Assembly: GCA_003349885.1 (NCBI GenBank) | Contig: QFXC01000003.1 | Coordinates: 112,196-176,195 of the forward strand | From: an endosymbiont of Galathealinum brachiosum | Lineage (GTDB): Bacteria > Pseudomonadota > Gammaproteobacteria > SZUA-229 | Direction of reading: 5' to 3' | DNA: 64,000 bases | In this document: piece by piece, positions 19,598-28,814 of the stretch | Layout: each line of letters starts with the position of its first letter | Position numbering within the stretch: the stretch's first letter is position 1 | Notes under the pieces: model-generated | What the model saw: the letters and a program-made list of their open reading frames with translations, nothing else | The model's database searches: none | Told to the model about the DNA's origin: nothing | Program-made: the position numbers and the translations under genes

Positions 19598-22183
19598 CTA
19601 TGACTTTGGTTTAGCTTGTGCTTTGTTTTTGTTCTGCGCAATTATCTGTAAACACTTACGTAAATCACCCGCCATTTGTGCACCGGTTTGATAACGTTTT
19701 GTCGGATCTTTAGCCAGTGACCGGTTGATGATTACCGAAACACAGCGAGGTAATTCAGGTCGGATACTATCGGGTTTAGGATGCGCTTCATTAGCAATTT
19801 TATACATCAGTGTAGCCATTGAATCACCGGTGAAGGGTAAACGCCCGGTCATAAACTGGAACATCATGACACCCAGTGAGAACAGGTCTGATTTACCATC
19901 GACTTTTTTACCGGCTAATTGTTCAGGTGACATGTAAGAAGGTGTGCCTAATACCATGCCTGTTTTTGTTTTGCTTGAATCGGTAATACGTGCAATACCA
20001 AAATCGGTGATCTTTAAAGTATCGGATTCAATTTCATACATTATATTGGCGGGTTTAATATCCCGGTGAACAACGTTTGCTTTATGTGCATAATCCAGGC
20101 CTTCAGCGCAGCGACGTATAATATCCAGTACTTTGGTCACCGGCAGTAATTTATCGGCTTTACCGTACTGCACCATATCACCGCCTTTAAGAAATTCCAT
20201 TGCGATGTATGCCAGATCGTGTTCTTCACCTGCATCGTATATGGTAACGATATTGGGATGGCTTAAACGACCAGCTGTTTCAGCTTCACGGAAGAAGCGA
20301 TCTTTAACATCCTGTAATTCGTCTTCTTCAAACTCCTGTGAAAGCGCCATGGTTTTAATTGCCACAACACGTGAAATTTTTGGATCTTTACCCAGATAAA
20401 CAGCACCCATTGCGCCTTTACCCAGTTCTTTTTCAACTTCATAACGACCCAGCATGGGTTTTTCAACACCACCGCCATCAAGCATTAATGTGCCACCTGG
20501 TGAGCTGTTAGTACCACCAAGAATAACGGTTTCTTCCATTGCGCTTGCACGGTTAATGCGTTGTTTGATATCACGGAATTTAGGATCAATATCTTTCATT
20601 ACCTGATATACAGAGCCGGCTTTATTAAACTGACGTTTACGCTCAAAATCCAGTGCCAGGTTATATAGTAATTCCAGTGCTTCAGGTGATTTGGGCAGGC
20701 GACGGAATTTATCAAATGCTGCATCCAGTTGTCCCTGTCCCTGTAGTGATAATCCCAGCATGCGATTAGATTCCGCAGATTCTGCATCCAGTGCCAGTTT
20801 GCCTTTTTCAGTTGAAAGGTAACGTTTGGTGGTTAATAGTAAATGACCTACTACGAGCAGGATAGATGGATTAACCAGCTGTAACCACAGGCCGCTATCT
20901 GTCATTAATATGTAATGGGTAATAAATAAAGTAATAAACAGGAATAGGGTAATAAAGGCAGAGAGTCCGGCTTTGAGACGCGGTAGCAGTATAATAATGT
21001 AAAGTGCTACGAATAACGTTATACCTGCAATAGCAGACATGCTCCATTCAGGCTCGATAAAAAAGTCTTCATTCAGTATGCTGGAAACAGAATGTGCCAG
21101 AGTTAATACCGGGGCCATATTCGCATCAATTGGCGTTACCTGAGTATCACCAACACCGGTGGCGGTTGCACCGATCAGTACAATTTTACCCTTATATTTT
21201 GAAGCCGGGATTTTACCCTGCAAAACATCATAAAATGAATCAACCGTAAATGCGCTGTTATCATTGATGTCATTATAAAAGAAGGTATTCATTAACAGGT
21301 TTGGGCTGGTTTTAATGGATAAACGCCCTAGTTGCACGCTTTCACCCAGGTTAATGGTCACATCTTTGGCTGACAGGTTTAAGCTGCGTAAAGCCAGTTG
21401 AAGTGACAGGGAAGGGTACATTTGATCGAAATAATCAACAACCAGTGGCTCAGAGCGTATGCTGCCATCTGTATCCGGGTATGCTGCCAGAGCACCAATA
21501 CTATCTGCCTGTGTGCCAACAATTTGAATAGGGTAGAGCACAAAAGCAACGGGTAGAGGTAATTCGTTATCGGGATTTGTTACCGGGTTGTTTTTTACAT
21601 TGGTTAATTTGTTACGGGTGACATAATTGGGCATATCGTTATCAGGTTTACCATAACTTGCACCTATGCCCATATGCATTGCCAGCACAACATTACCAGT
21701 GTCTGTAAGGCTATCAGCCAGTTTCTGGTCAGTATTGAGGTCAAGTTCAGCTGCTAATAATTTTTTGCCGAGTTTTTCAATATCTGCATTGAGTGAAGGA
21801 GAGGTGTTCGGGCCAAGTTCAAGCAGACTGCTATTACCATAAAAAACCAGTAAGTCCTGTATATGACGCATGCCTGGATCCATCTGGGGATCAACAAAAA
21901 AGGTAGTCTGGCCAATAACCTTGGCGCCACCTTTTTTAAGTATTTTGTGCATTTCAGCATGAATATCACGAGGCCAGGGCCAGCGCCCTATATTTTCAAT
22001 GCTGACATCATCAATGGAAATAACGGCAACTTTATCACTGGGTGCACGTTCTGATGAGCGTACGCCAAAGTCATAAGCATCGCGCTCAAGACTATCAAAT
22101 AGGCCCAGGTTGCCGAGTGAAATAATCAGGATGCATATGGCAAGACCCGCAAACCAGTCTTTTTTCCAGAACGCCTGTTTCAT
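19598..22183 (-). CDS. CHASE2-domain serine/threonine protein kinase
   Basis: Membrane kinase of 861 residues. A first membrane helix (about 12-30) is followed by an extracytoplasmic CHASE2 sensor domain (about 32-350; typical RAPSDKVAVISID, GRWPWPRD and GKIVLIGATATGVGD), then several helices (about 370-450) and a TPR-like stretch (500-545). The C-terminal kinase domain (about 580-850) is complete: glycine loop GKGAMGAVYLG, VAIK with its Lys near 607, HRDIKPANI, DFGIARI, GTPSYMSPEQL. It is first in the kinase/phosphatase/FHA operon. Its signal and targets are unknown. Confidence 0.94.
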   Translation of the reverse strand: MKQAFWKKDWFAGLAICILIISLGNLGLFDSLERDAYDFGVRSSERAPSDKVAVISIDDVSIENIGRWPWPRDIHAEMHKILKKGGAKVIGQTTFFVDPQMDPGMRHIQDLLVFYGNSSLLELGPNTSPSLNADIEKLGKKLLAAELDLNTDQKLADSLTDTGNVVLAMHMGIGASYGKPDNDMPNYVTRNKLTNVKNNPVTNPDNELPLPVAFVLYPIQIVGTQADSIGALAAYPDTDGSIRSEPLVVDYFDQMYPSLSLQLALRSLNLSAKDVTINLGESVQLGRLSIKTSPNLLMNTFFYNDINDNSAFTVDSFYDVLQGKIPASKYKGKIVLIGATATGVGDTQVTPIDANMAPVLTLAHSVSSILNEDFFIEPEWSMSAIAGITLFVALYIIILLPRLKAGLSAFITLFLFITLFITHYILMTDSGLWLQLVNPSILLVVGHLLLTTKRYLSTEKGKLALDAESAESNRMLGLSLQGQGQLDAAFDKFRRLPKSPEALELLYNLALDFERKRQFNKAGSVYQVMKDIDPKFRDIKQRINRASAMEETVILGGTNSSPGGTLMLDGGGVEKPMLGRYEVEKELGKGAMGAVYLGKDPKISRVVAIKTMALSQEFEEDELQDVKDRFFREAETAGRLSHPNIVTIYDAGEEHDLAYIAMEFLKGGDMVQYGKADKLLPVTKVLDIIRRCAEGLDYAHKANVVHRDIKPANIMYEIESDTLKITDFGIARITDSSKTKTGMVLGTPSYMSPEQLAGKKVDGKSDLFSLGVMMFQFMTGRLPFTGDSMATLMYKIANEAHPKPDSIRPELPRCVSVIINRSLAKDPTKRYQTGAQMAGDLRKCLQIIAQNKNKAQAKPKS

Positions 22184-22643
22184 TTATTCCCCAGCCTTTC
22201 TATTAGTAACCTAAAAGGAGCCATTACTATTTGTATTCCCCAGTTATTATAATTTTTATACCAATCTCATCTTGAGATCAGGTGTCCATTAGTAAGAATA
22301 GATCATAAACGCAACTCTTGCCCACTGCTAGTGTAAATTAGTGCTTTTTTAATAAAATCACAGTGTTGGGGTGATGTATTGAGGTGACGCTTGAATGATA
22401 AACAGGGTGATAAACGCGATACTTAAAAGTTAATCTAAGCATTGTATTTACTCTTTTTATTGTCTTTTTTGTGGTTTGTCTATATTGAGGATGAAAATGT
22501 ACAAATCATCATAAATCGATTAATTCATATGATTCTTCGTAATGTGTATTTAAGGCACGGTTTTCATTAATTGCTTATAAATCATATTAAAGCTTTGAGT
22601 GTGATGTGGTTCTCAAAGTATAAAAAACTGACGGGCTTCTATT
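22184..22643. other. Non-coding stretch between divergent kinase and DUF5666 genes
   Basis: About 460 bp of very AT-rich DNA with no convincing gene. It should hold the promoter of the minus-strand kinase operon; a small inverted repeat ATCTCA-TCT-TGAGAT at 22264-22278 lies about 80 bp upstream of that start. Nothing else was recognised. Confidence 0.5.
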
Positions 22644-22682
22644 GATTTTATTTAAATTGGGAATATAATCCCAATTATGAAG
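22644..22682 (+). promoter_or_regulatory. Promoter with embedded palindrome upstream of the first DUF5666 gene
   Basis: A sigma70-like -35 (TTGATT, 22644-22649) and -10 (TATAAT, 22666-22671) are separated by 16 bp. The -10 forms the centre of a perfect inverted repeat: AATTGGGA (22659-22666), six bases, TCCCAATT (22671-22678 with one-base sharing at the -10 edges). A regulator binding the palindrome would block polymerase. The same core, TGGGAATATAATCCCA, recurs at 24147-24162. An ATG three-codon frame (MKK, stop) begins at 22679, about where transcription should start. Confidence 0.72.
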
Positions 22683-22775
22683 AAATAAAAATCGTGGATG
22701 GCTGTTTATCAATTCTTGGGTGTTCATAAGAAAGATTCAGCTAATGTTATTTACAGAAAATGTTGGAGAAGTGTC

Positions 22776-24035
22776 ATGAATAAAAAATCAGTTTTTAATA
22801 AAACAGTTCTTGCCGCATCTATCGCAATGTTAAGTGCATGTGGCGGTAGCAGTAGTCAGACATCAGGTTCTGGAACCACAGTGGGTGTGGTTACTGGATT
22901 CGGCAGTGTTTATGTTAATGGTGTTGAATATGAAACAGATTCTGCCTCAATTGATATTGATGGTTTAGAAAGCATTGAAACGTCACTTGGTATAGGTGAT
23001 GTGGTTATTTTAAAGGGCAGTGTTAACGCAGATGGTGTTACAGGTAATGCCACATCAATATCCTGTACTGATGAGCTGGAAGGTTATGTTCTTGATCTGT
23101 CAGGTCTGGTTGATGGTGTCGGTACAATCAATATTATGGGGCAAAGCGTAACCATCAATATTGATACGGTATTTGACAGTGATACGCTGGCATCGATTAG
23201 TGAATTATCGGTTGATGATATTGTTGAGGTGAGTGGTTTTGCTGATGGTATTGGCAGCATACTGGCAACACGTATCGAAACTAAAAATGATACAGATGAA
23301 GATTTAGATGTAGAGCTTAAAGGCCTGATCAGCAATCTGGATACAACGGCACTTACATTCACTATTGGTGACTTAACAGTAGATTATAGTGAAGCATTAG
23401 AGGTTGATGCCGGCCTGGCTGATGGTGTACTCGTTGAAGTTAAAACGCAATCTGCAATCAGTGGAAATATCACAGATGGTTTCCTGATGTCTGCCAGCAA
23501 GGTTGAAATTGAAGATGACGGTGATATCGATTTTGACGGTGATGAAGGTGAAGATATAGAAATGCAGGGTATGGTATCGGGTATTACTGATACATCATTC
23601 CTGTTTAATGGTCAGTTAGTTGAGTTTGACTCTCTGGAAATAGATGATGATTTTGATATGGCTTCACTGGTTGACGGCATGATTATCACAGTTGAAGGGC
23701 ATATTGCCGCTGATGGCAGTTTTGTTGTTGAGGAAATCGAGGAAGATCACGACTCAGATTTTGAGGTGGAAGGTTTTGTGACGGATAAAACCGACACAAC
23801 GGTTACTATTTCACAGGGTGACAGCACACTCACATTTACCGTGAACAACGATACTCGCATGATTGATGAGCAGGATGAAGGTAGCAGCACGCCGCTGCAT
23901 TTCTTTAGTCTGGCAGATGTCGCTATTGATGAGTTTGTTGAGATTAAGTACTACGTAGATGAAACCAGTGAAGAGAATATTGCAACCGAGCTGGAAAGGG
24001 AAGATGCACCATCGCCGGAACCTGTTCTTAATTAG
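22776..24035 (+). CDS. DUF5666-domain lipoprotein
   Basis: Predicted lipoprotein of 419 residues with lipobox MLSACGG. The mature protein is acidic and consists of tandem beta-strand modules of about 70-80 residues of DUF5666 type (VTGFGSVYVNGVEYET, VVILKGSVNADGVTGNATSI, DDIVEVSGFADGIG, ELKGLISNLD). The start at 22776 is chosen because GGAG lies 8 bases upstream and the signal peptide begins there; an in-frame ATG at 22698 would add 26 residues with no export character. Its modules match those of the lipoprotein at 24971. Function unknown. Confidence 0.88.
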   Translation: MNKKSVFNKTVLAASIAMLSACGGSSSQTSGSGTTVGVVTGFGSVYVNGVEYETDSASIDIDGLESIETSLGIGDVVILKGSVNADGVTGNATSISCTDELEGYVLDLSGLVDGVGTINIMGQSVTINIDTVFDSDTLASISELSVDDIVEVSGFADGIGSILATRIETKNDTDEDLDVELKGLISNLDTTALTFTIGDLTVDYSEALEVDAGLADGVLVEVKTQSAISGNITDGFLMSASKVEIEDDGDIDFDGDEGEDIEMQGMVSGITDTSFLFNGQLVEFDSLEIDDDFDMASLVDGMIITVEGHIAADGSFVVEEIEEDHDSDFEVEGFVTDKTDTTVTISQGDSTLTFTVNNDTRMIDEQDEGSSTPLHFFSLADVAIDEFVEIKYYVDETSEENIATELEREDAPSPEPVLN

Positions 24036-24130
24036 TCTTTGTAATTATTACAGGATAGTCAGCCAGGGAAGGCTCCTTTAACAGAACCCCTGACCGGTTA
24101 TAAAATCGGGATAAAGGGTAAGCTGTTTAC

Positions 24131-24164
24131 TTGAAACTTAACGTTATGGGAATATAATCCCAGT
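24131..24164 (+). promoter_or_regulatory. Promoter/operator abutting the DUF6502 start codon (leaderless)
   Basis: A -35 TTGAAA (24131-24136), a 16-bp spacer and a -10 TATAAT (24153-24158) sit inside the palindrome TGGGAATATAATCCCA (24147-24162). The ATG of the next gene is at 24165, only 6 bases after the -10, so the predicted transcript begins at or next to the start codon and has no ribosome-binding site. The layout matches the promoter at 22644-22682. Confidence 0.72.
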
Positions 24165-24974
24165 ATGAGTGATAATTTACTAACTATTCTTGAAAAGGCG
24201 GCCTGTAAGATTCTTGGGCCACTAGTGCGTGTGATGCTGAGAAACGGTGTTGCCTGCGGTAGTTTCGAGGAAATAGTCCGTAAAGTATACGTTGATGAGG
24301 CTTTCATACTGGCGGGTAAGGAAGGTAAAGCCACAATATCGGCAGTATCAGCTAAGACCGGTTTGTCACGTAAAGAAGTAAAACGTCTAACAGATAAAAA
24401 ACTTGAATCAACTAATGACACGGCACAGAAGTATAATCGTGCAATTCGAGTGATTAGTGGCTGGATGAATGATGAACGTTTCAGTTCAGTAGATGGTGTG
24501 CCCCGTGTGCTGGATATGGAAGGAAATGAAAAAGCATTTTCTACATTGGTAAAAGATTACAGTGGTGACATACCCACCCGAGCCATGTTTGATTTGCTGG
24601 AAAAAAGTGGCTGCGTGGAAAAACATGATGGAAAAGTACACCTTGTCAGTCATGCTTATGTACCGGGAAATGATCCGGTGGATATTATAAATATTCTGGG
24701 CACTGATAGTCGTGAGTTAATGGAAACTGTTTTATATAATATGAGCAGTGATGCCGCACAGAGAAAATTTCAACGAAAAGTTTCAACACATAAGCTGGCT
24801 TCAGCTCATATCAGTGAATTTCAAAAATATGCCAGTAGACGGTCACAGTCTTTACTTGAAGAACTTGATGGCTGGTTAAGCGAACACGAGACCGGGAATA
24901 AAAATGACAGTCAGTATGTCAGCCTGGGTATTTACTATTATCAGAAAAATTCTGAATCTGAGGAAGAGTCATGA
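24165..24974 (+). CDS. DUF6502-family protein
   Basis: Soluble cytoplasmic protein of 269 residues resembling the DUF6502 family. The N-terminal half carries a helix-turn-helix-like stretch (ATISAVSAKTGLSRKEVKRLTDKK, about 44-67, described here in parts: TISAVSAKTGLS then RKEVKRLT), suggesting DNA binding. The C-terminal half is helical and charged. The start codon directly follows the palindromic promoter, so the mRNA is probably leaderless. Its stop overlaps the ATG of the following DUF5666 gene by 4 bp, indicating translational coupling. A regulator of the DUF5666 genes, binding the shared palindrome, is an inference. Confidence 0.83.
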   Translation: MSDNLLTILEKAACKILGPLVRVMLRNGVACGSFEEIVRKVYVDEAFILAGKEGKATISAVSAKTGLSRKEVKRLTDKKLESTNDTAQKYNRAIRVISGWMNDERFSSVDGVPRVLDMEGNEKAFSTLVKDYSGDIPTRAMFDLLEKSGCVEKHDGKVHLVSHAYVPGNDPVDIINILGTDSRELMETVLYNMSSDAAQRKFQRKVSTHKLASAHISEFQKYASRRSQSLLEELDGWLSEHETGNKNDSQYVSLGIYYYQKNSESEEES

Positions 24975-26434
24975 AAACCCGGATCAAACAACTTTATATA
25001 TTTGTAACTGCATTAAGTGTTGCCATTCTCACGGCCTGTAGCGGTGGTGGCGGTCTGGCCGGTATTGGTGGTAGTGGTTTTATTTCAAGTGGAACAGTCA
25101 CCGGTTTTGGTAGTGTGTTTATAAATGGTGTTGAGTATGAAACTGTTTCATCTACTTTTGATGTGGATGATGTCGAGGGTACTCAGGATGATTTACGTAT
25201 TGGAATGGTGGTGCAGGTGCAGGGAAGTATTAACAGTGATGGTGTAACCGGCACGGCGACACATATTCAATATGCTGATGATCTGCAGGGGCCAGTGAGT
25301 AATATTATCACCAGTGCAGACTTTAAAACACTCACGGTGTTAGGTAAAACAGTGATTGTTTCAGCAACAGGCTCAGCATTTGAAGGTTTGAATTTTTCGT
25401 ATGATTCAGTTGCGCAGAACAACGTCATAGAAGTAAGTGGTTTTTATGATGAGTTAGGGCATTTACAGGCAAGTTATGTTGAGCTTAAGTCCGTTACGTT
25501 TGATAGCTCCAATGTATTTGAAGTTAAGGGGGTAATTAGTAACCTGTCTGGTACAACGTTTGAGGTACAGGGCATAACGGTTGACGCATCCAGTGCTAGC
25601 ATAACTGATCTATCGAATGGGTTACAAAATGATCTGCTTGTCGAAGTTAAGGGTTTTTATAATAGTGGCACATTTACTATTAATGCAACAGAAGTTGAAG
25701 CTGAAGATAATGAGTTAAGTGAAGATGGTAATAAAGTAGAAATAGAAGGTTTTATTACCCGTTACGTTTCTAACGGTGATTTTGATGTAAATGGTTATGC
25801 TGTAAATGCAAATAATGCAATTTTGACACCGGTAACGCTAGAGCTAAAAGTTGGCGTTAAAGTAGAAGCGGAAGGTGTGATAAGTAACGGTGTGTTAAAT
25901 GCAAATGAAGTTGAGGCGCGTGGAGGAAATGCAGAAGTTAGCGGGATAGTTCAAAGTGCTAACCTGGATAATAATACTTTCACTGTTGAGCTTCACTCTT
26001 CTTTATCTCCGGTTACCGTGCAGCTAAGCACATCGACATTAATGGAAGATGAAGTGGGTGATGATGATCAGCTCTCACTATTAGAGTTAAGGGATGAAGG
26101 TGGTTTTGTCAGTGTACGTGGTTTTGAAGGTGACACCAGCGCCAGTACGATTAATGCAACCCGAGTTAAACGTGAATCAGAAGTTAAAGACGTTGAGTTG
26201 CAGGGTATTGTTACTGCGCAGGAAACAGATGTTTCTATTACCGTATTAGGTGTCGTTTTTCCTGTTAGTGCAGTTAGCACATCGTATGAAGATCAGAATG
26301 AAATTACCGTTGATACACATGCTGAGTTTGAAGCAATTACAGGTATCAACTCAACGGTAGTGAGTATTGTAGATAAAATTGAGGGTGATGGTAATGCGAC
26401 AGGTATTGCCGATGAGGTTGAAATAGAGGATTGA
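24971..26434 (+). CDS. DUF5666-domain lipoprotein
   Basis: Predicted lipoprotein of 487 residues, lipobox ILTACSGGG, followed by a glycine-rich linker and about five repeated DUF5666-type beta modules (VTGFGSVFINGVEYET, VVQVQGSINSDGVTGTATHI, VIEVSGFYDELGHLQ, EVKGVISNLSGT). The first modules are close to those of the lipoprotein at 22776, so the two are paralogues. The gene overlaps the DUF6502 stop (ATGA). It is probably envelope-located. Role unknown. Confidence 0.88.
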   Translation: MKTRIKQLYIFVTALSVAILTACSGGGGLAGIGGSGFISSGTVTGFGSVFINGVEYETVSSTFDVDDVEGTQDDLRIGMVVQVQGSINSDGVTGTATHIQYADDLQGPVSNIITSADFKTLTVLGKTVIVSATGSAFEGLNFSYDSVAQNNVIEVSGFYDELGHLQASYVELKSVTFDSSNVFEVKGVISNLSGTTFEVQGITVDASSASITDLSNGLQNDLLVEVKGFYNSGTFTINATEVEAEDNELSEDGNKVEIEGFITRYVSNGDFDVNGYAVNANNAILTPVTLELKVGVKVEAEGVISNGVLNANEVEARGGNAEVSGIVQSANLDNNTFTVELHSSLSPVTVQLSTSTLMEDEVGDDDQLSLLELRDEGGFVSVRGFEGDTSASTINATRVKRESEVKDVELQGIVTAQETDVSITVLGVVFPVSAVSTSYEDQNEITVDTHAEFEAITGINSTVVSIVDKIEGDGNATGIADEVEIED

Positions 26435-26460
26435 TTTAAAGGGTTAATTTCAATTTAGAG

Positions 26461-26485
26461 TGTAGCTGTTTCCATTGCAGCTACA
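26461..26485 (+). terminator. Hairpin after the DUF5666 operon
   Basis: Perfect 8-bp inverted repeat TGTAGCTG/CAGCTACA with a 9-base loop, 26 bases after the lipoprotein stop. The following T-tract is poor, so it may be a weak terminator. The rest of the 296-bp gap up to the porin holds nothing else I recognise apart from the porin's expected promoter. Confidence 0.5.
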
Positions 26486-26730
26486 TTAAGTCGCTTTCAT
26501 TATCTTATCGTCACTATGCGATTTCTAATCAGGTGTTTGATGAGCTCGTTCCTTGTTATACAAAAAACCGTGTCAGAGAGTAATTTTTAATAATGTCCAG
26601 GGAGAATTTATTCTCAATATTCTTTTAGCCTGATCATCATATCAACTTTGTTTTTCATAATATTCATTACTATACTCGTCTAAAGCTGTTCAAATTAATC
26701 AAAATCACCTGATTTAATCGAGGGTAGCAA

Positions 26731-28032
26731 ATGAAAAGAGCCTTCTATCTACTTGCTTTCGTATTATTCTGCATATTTTCACTATCTAAACCTGTATTTG
26801 CCGCAAATTGGGTTGAGTTACAGGGTGTCGAAAAAAAAGGTTCTGAGCCTACATTGAAAATAATTGGTTTTATTCAGCCAGAATGGCAAAAAACAGATGG
26901 TACTAAAATTCAGGATGGTCCGTGGCAGGGGCAGAATGCGGTCTTTAATGTTATCAGGCCACGCCTGGAGGATAATAGTGATGGTTCGTTGTTTAGGGCC
27001 AGGCTTGCAGCAAAAGGCAGAATCAATCAGTACATTAATTATTTTACAATGGTGGATGCGGGTAACAATGCATTAACCCGTAATGTGGATACACTCTTAA
27101 TTATCACAGATGCCAGTTTAACATTTGATTATATTGGTCCCAAAATCCGTATAGGTCAATTCAAGACGCCCGGAAGTGAAGAGGCGATGCAGAGTAAATA
27201 TGATTATATTAATTTTGCATTATCTACCAATCAGTTAGTGCTTGAAAGGTATTACGATGGGGACGGCTCAGACCCGCAAAATAAAAATGCACCCAATGGT
27301 GCATTTGGTGCATTTAGAGACATAGGTATTGAGCTATTTGATACCTATAAGCGTGATGAGTGGGAGCATACCTGGGCAGCAATGGTGGGTAATGGCAATG
27401 GTATTGCCAGAAGTGACAATGATAGTCATAAAGATAAGTATCTGTACTGGTCATCTGAATGGGTGTTTTCGGGCAAGGGCCCGCAACGGGATGGCTGGAA
27501 GTTATTTGGCTGGTGGCAGGATGGCAAACGAACACTAACGGAGGCTGGTGCCGGCACATATGATCGGACCAGACACGGTTTAGGAACAACATTTAAAAAG
27601 GAAAAATGGCGCTCTACAATTGAGTGGATAAATGCGGGTGGTATGATTTTATCAGGAACAGATGGTGCTGCCGTTCCCGGGTCTTCAAATAATGCTAATA
27701 CGGCAATTTCATCTTTTAATTTAGCGACAGATGATAAAGCAGAAGGCTGGTGGGCCGATGTATCATATCGGTTAACAAAAAATACAGAGCTCTTGCTGAG
27801 GTATGATGTATTAAATCGCACTACGAATATAGCTGCAAATGAACGCCAGTCTAATAATATAACACTAGGTTATAACTGGTTTTTTGATAAGAAAAGTAAA
27901 GTCATGTTTAATTATGAATACTTAAATAGTGACGCTCCAAATTTAGACAGTCAAAGTGTAGCTAATAATATACTTGATGGTGTTGATAACAGATTATCAG
28001 TACAAGTGTTTTATTTTTTCAGATTGCATTAA
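26731..28032 (+). CDS. Outer-membrane porin, OprO/OprP (phosphate-selective porin) family
   Basis: Porin of 433 residues with a signal peptide ending FAA near residue 25. The body shows alternating beta strands and family-typical text: FIQPEWQ, FRARLAAKGRINQYINYFTMVDAG, IRIGQFKTPGSEE, LLLRYDVLNRTTN. It ends in an aromatic-rich strand (VQVFYFFRLH), as outer-membrane barrels do. GAGGG lies upstream of the ATG. The family includes anion and pyrophosphate channels; the substrate here is not established. The next gene encodes a periplasmic binding protein. Confidence 0.9.
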   Translation: MKRAFYLLAFVLFCIFSLSKPVFAANWVELQGVEKKGSEPTLKIIGFIQPEWQKTDGTKIQDGPWQGQNAVFNVIRPRLEDNSDGSLFRARLAAKGRINQYINYFTMVDAGNNALTRNVDTLLIITDASLTFDYIGPKIRIGQFKTPGSEEAMQSKYDYINFALSTNQLVLERYYDGDGSDPQNKNAPNGAFGAFRDIGIELFDTYKRDEWEHTWAAMVGNGNGIARSDNDSHKDKYLYWSSEWVFSGKGPQRDGWKLFGWWQDGKRTLTEAGAGTYDRTRHGLGTTFKKEKWRSTIEWINAGGMILSGTDGAAVPGSSNNANTAISSFNLATDDKAEGWWADVSYRLTKNTELLLRYDVLNRTTNIAANERQSNNITLGYNWFFDKKSKVMFNYEYLNSDAPNLDSQSVANNILDGVDNRLSVQVFYFFRLH

Positions 28033-28059
28033 ATGTAAAAAGACCACTGGGAAATTGAT

Positions 28060-28797
28060 GTGATGATTAAGTGTAAACGATTTATATGCTTTTTTTTAAT
28101 AAGCTTCTTCCTGTTATATATGAAACCGGTATATTCAGGTGAGCACTTTGTTTTAAATTCTGGTGGTTTCCCTCCGTTTTCAAATAGCGAACGTAATGGT
28201 TTCGAAGACTTATTATCGAAAGAGATGTACAAGCGAGCGGGTATCTCAATTACTATTAATCAATTGCCCTCTGAACGTGGCCTGAGAATAGCAAATGAAG
28301 GTCTGGAGGATGGTATTCATTCAAGAGTAAAGGCGATTAATAAAAAATATAAAAATCTTCTCCCTTTAGAAGAGCCCACTATGGAGAGGCAGTATGTGGC
28401 ATATGCAAAAGATGCTTCAATAAAAATAGATGGATGGAAAAGCCTTTCTAAATATAATATTGCAATTATAACCGGCTGGAAAATATTAGAATGGAATATT
28501 ATAAATTCTAAATCATTAATAAAGGTAAGAAATTCAGATCAGCTGTTTAAACTTCTGGAAAATGGAAGAGTTGATGTTATTGTGTTTACAAAATGGGGCG
28601 GTTTGCAAAAGATTAAAGATTTAAATATCCAGGGTATATACTTATTAGATAAGCCTTTAGCCAAGAAAGATATGTATTTTTTTCTGCATAAAAAACACAG
28701 AGAATTGGTTCCCAGGTTGAGTGCTATCTTGCGGGAGATAAAAAAAGACGGTACTTATAAAGCTATCTTTGATGAAACTATGGATGAATTAAAATAA
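28060..28797 (+). CDS. Periplasmic solute-binding protein (SBP_bac_3-like)
   Basis: Exported protein of 245 residues with a strong signal peptide (about 1-27, ending VYSGE). The mature part has an amino-acid-type binding-protein fold: GGFPPFSNSERNGFEDLLSKEMYKRAG, QLPSERGL and later KKDMYFFLHKKH. The start may be GTG 28060 or ATG 28063; both lie behind GGGA. No permease is nearby. The next gene, 17 bp on, is a membrane hybrid kinase, so this protein may act as a ligand-binding sensor partner rather than in transport (inference). Confidence 0.85.
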   Translation: MMIKCKRFICFFLISFFLLYMKPVYSGEHFVLNSGGFPPFSNSERNGFEDLLSKEMYKRAGISITINQLPSERGLRIANEGLEDGIHSRVKAINKKYKNLLPLEEPTMERQYVAYAKDASIKIDGWKSLSKYNIAIITGWKILEWNIINSKSLIKVRNSDQLFKLLENGRVDVIVFTKWGGLQKIKDLNIQGIYLLDKPLAKKDMYFFLHKKHRELVPRLSAILREIKKDGTYKAIFDETMDELK

Positions 28798-28814
28798 ATG
28801 TACTGGTGTTTTAA

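Noticed and set aside
22698..22775. Longer N-terminus for the first DUF5666 gene
   Set aside because: The added 26 residues precede a perfect lipoprotein signal and the better ribosome site is at the internal ATG.
26731..28797. Phosphate uptake operon
   Set aside because: The porin is OprP-like, but the binding protein is amino-acid-type, no permease or ATPase follows, and the next gene is a kinase.
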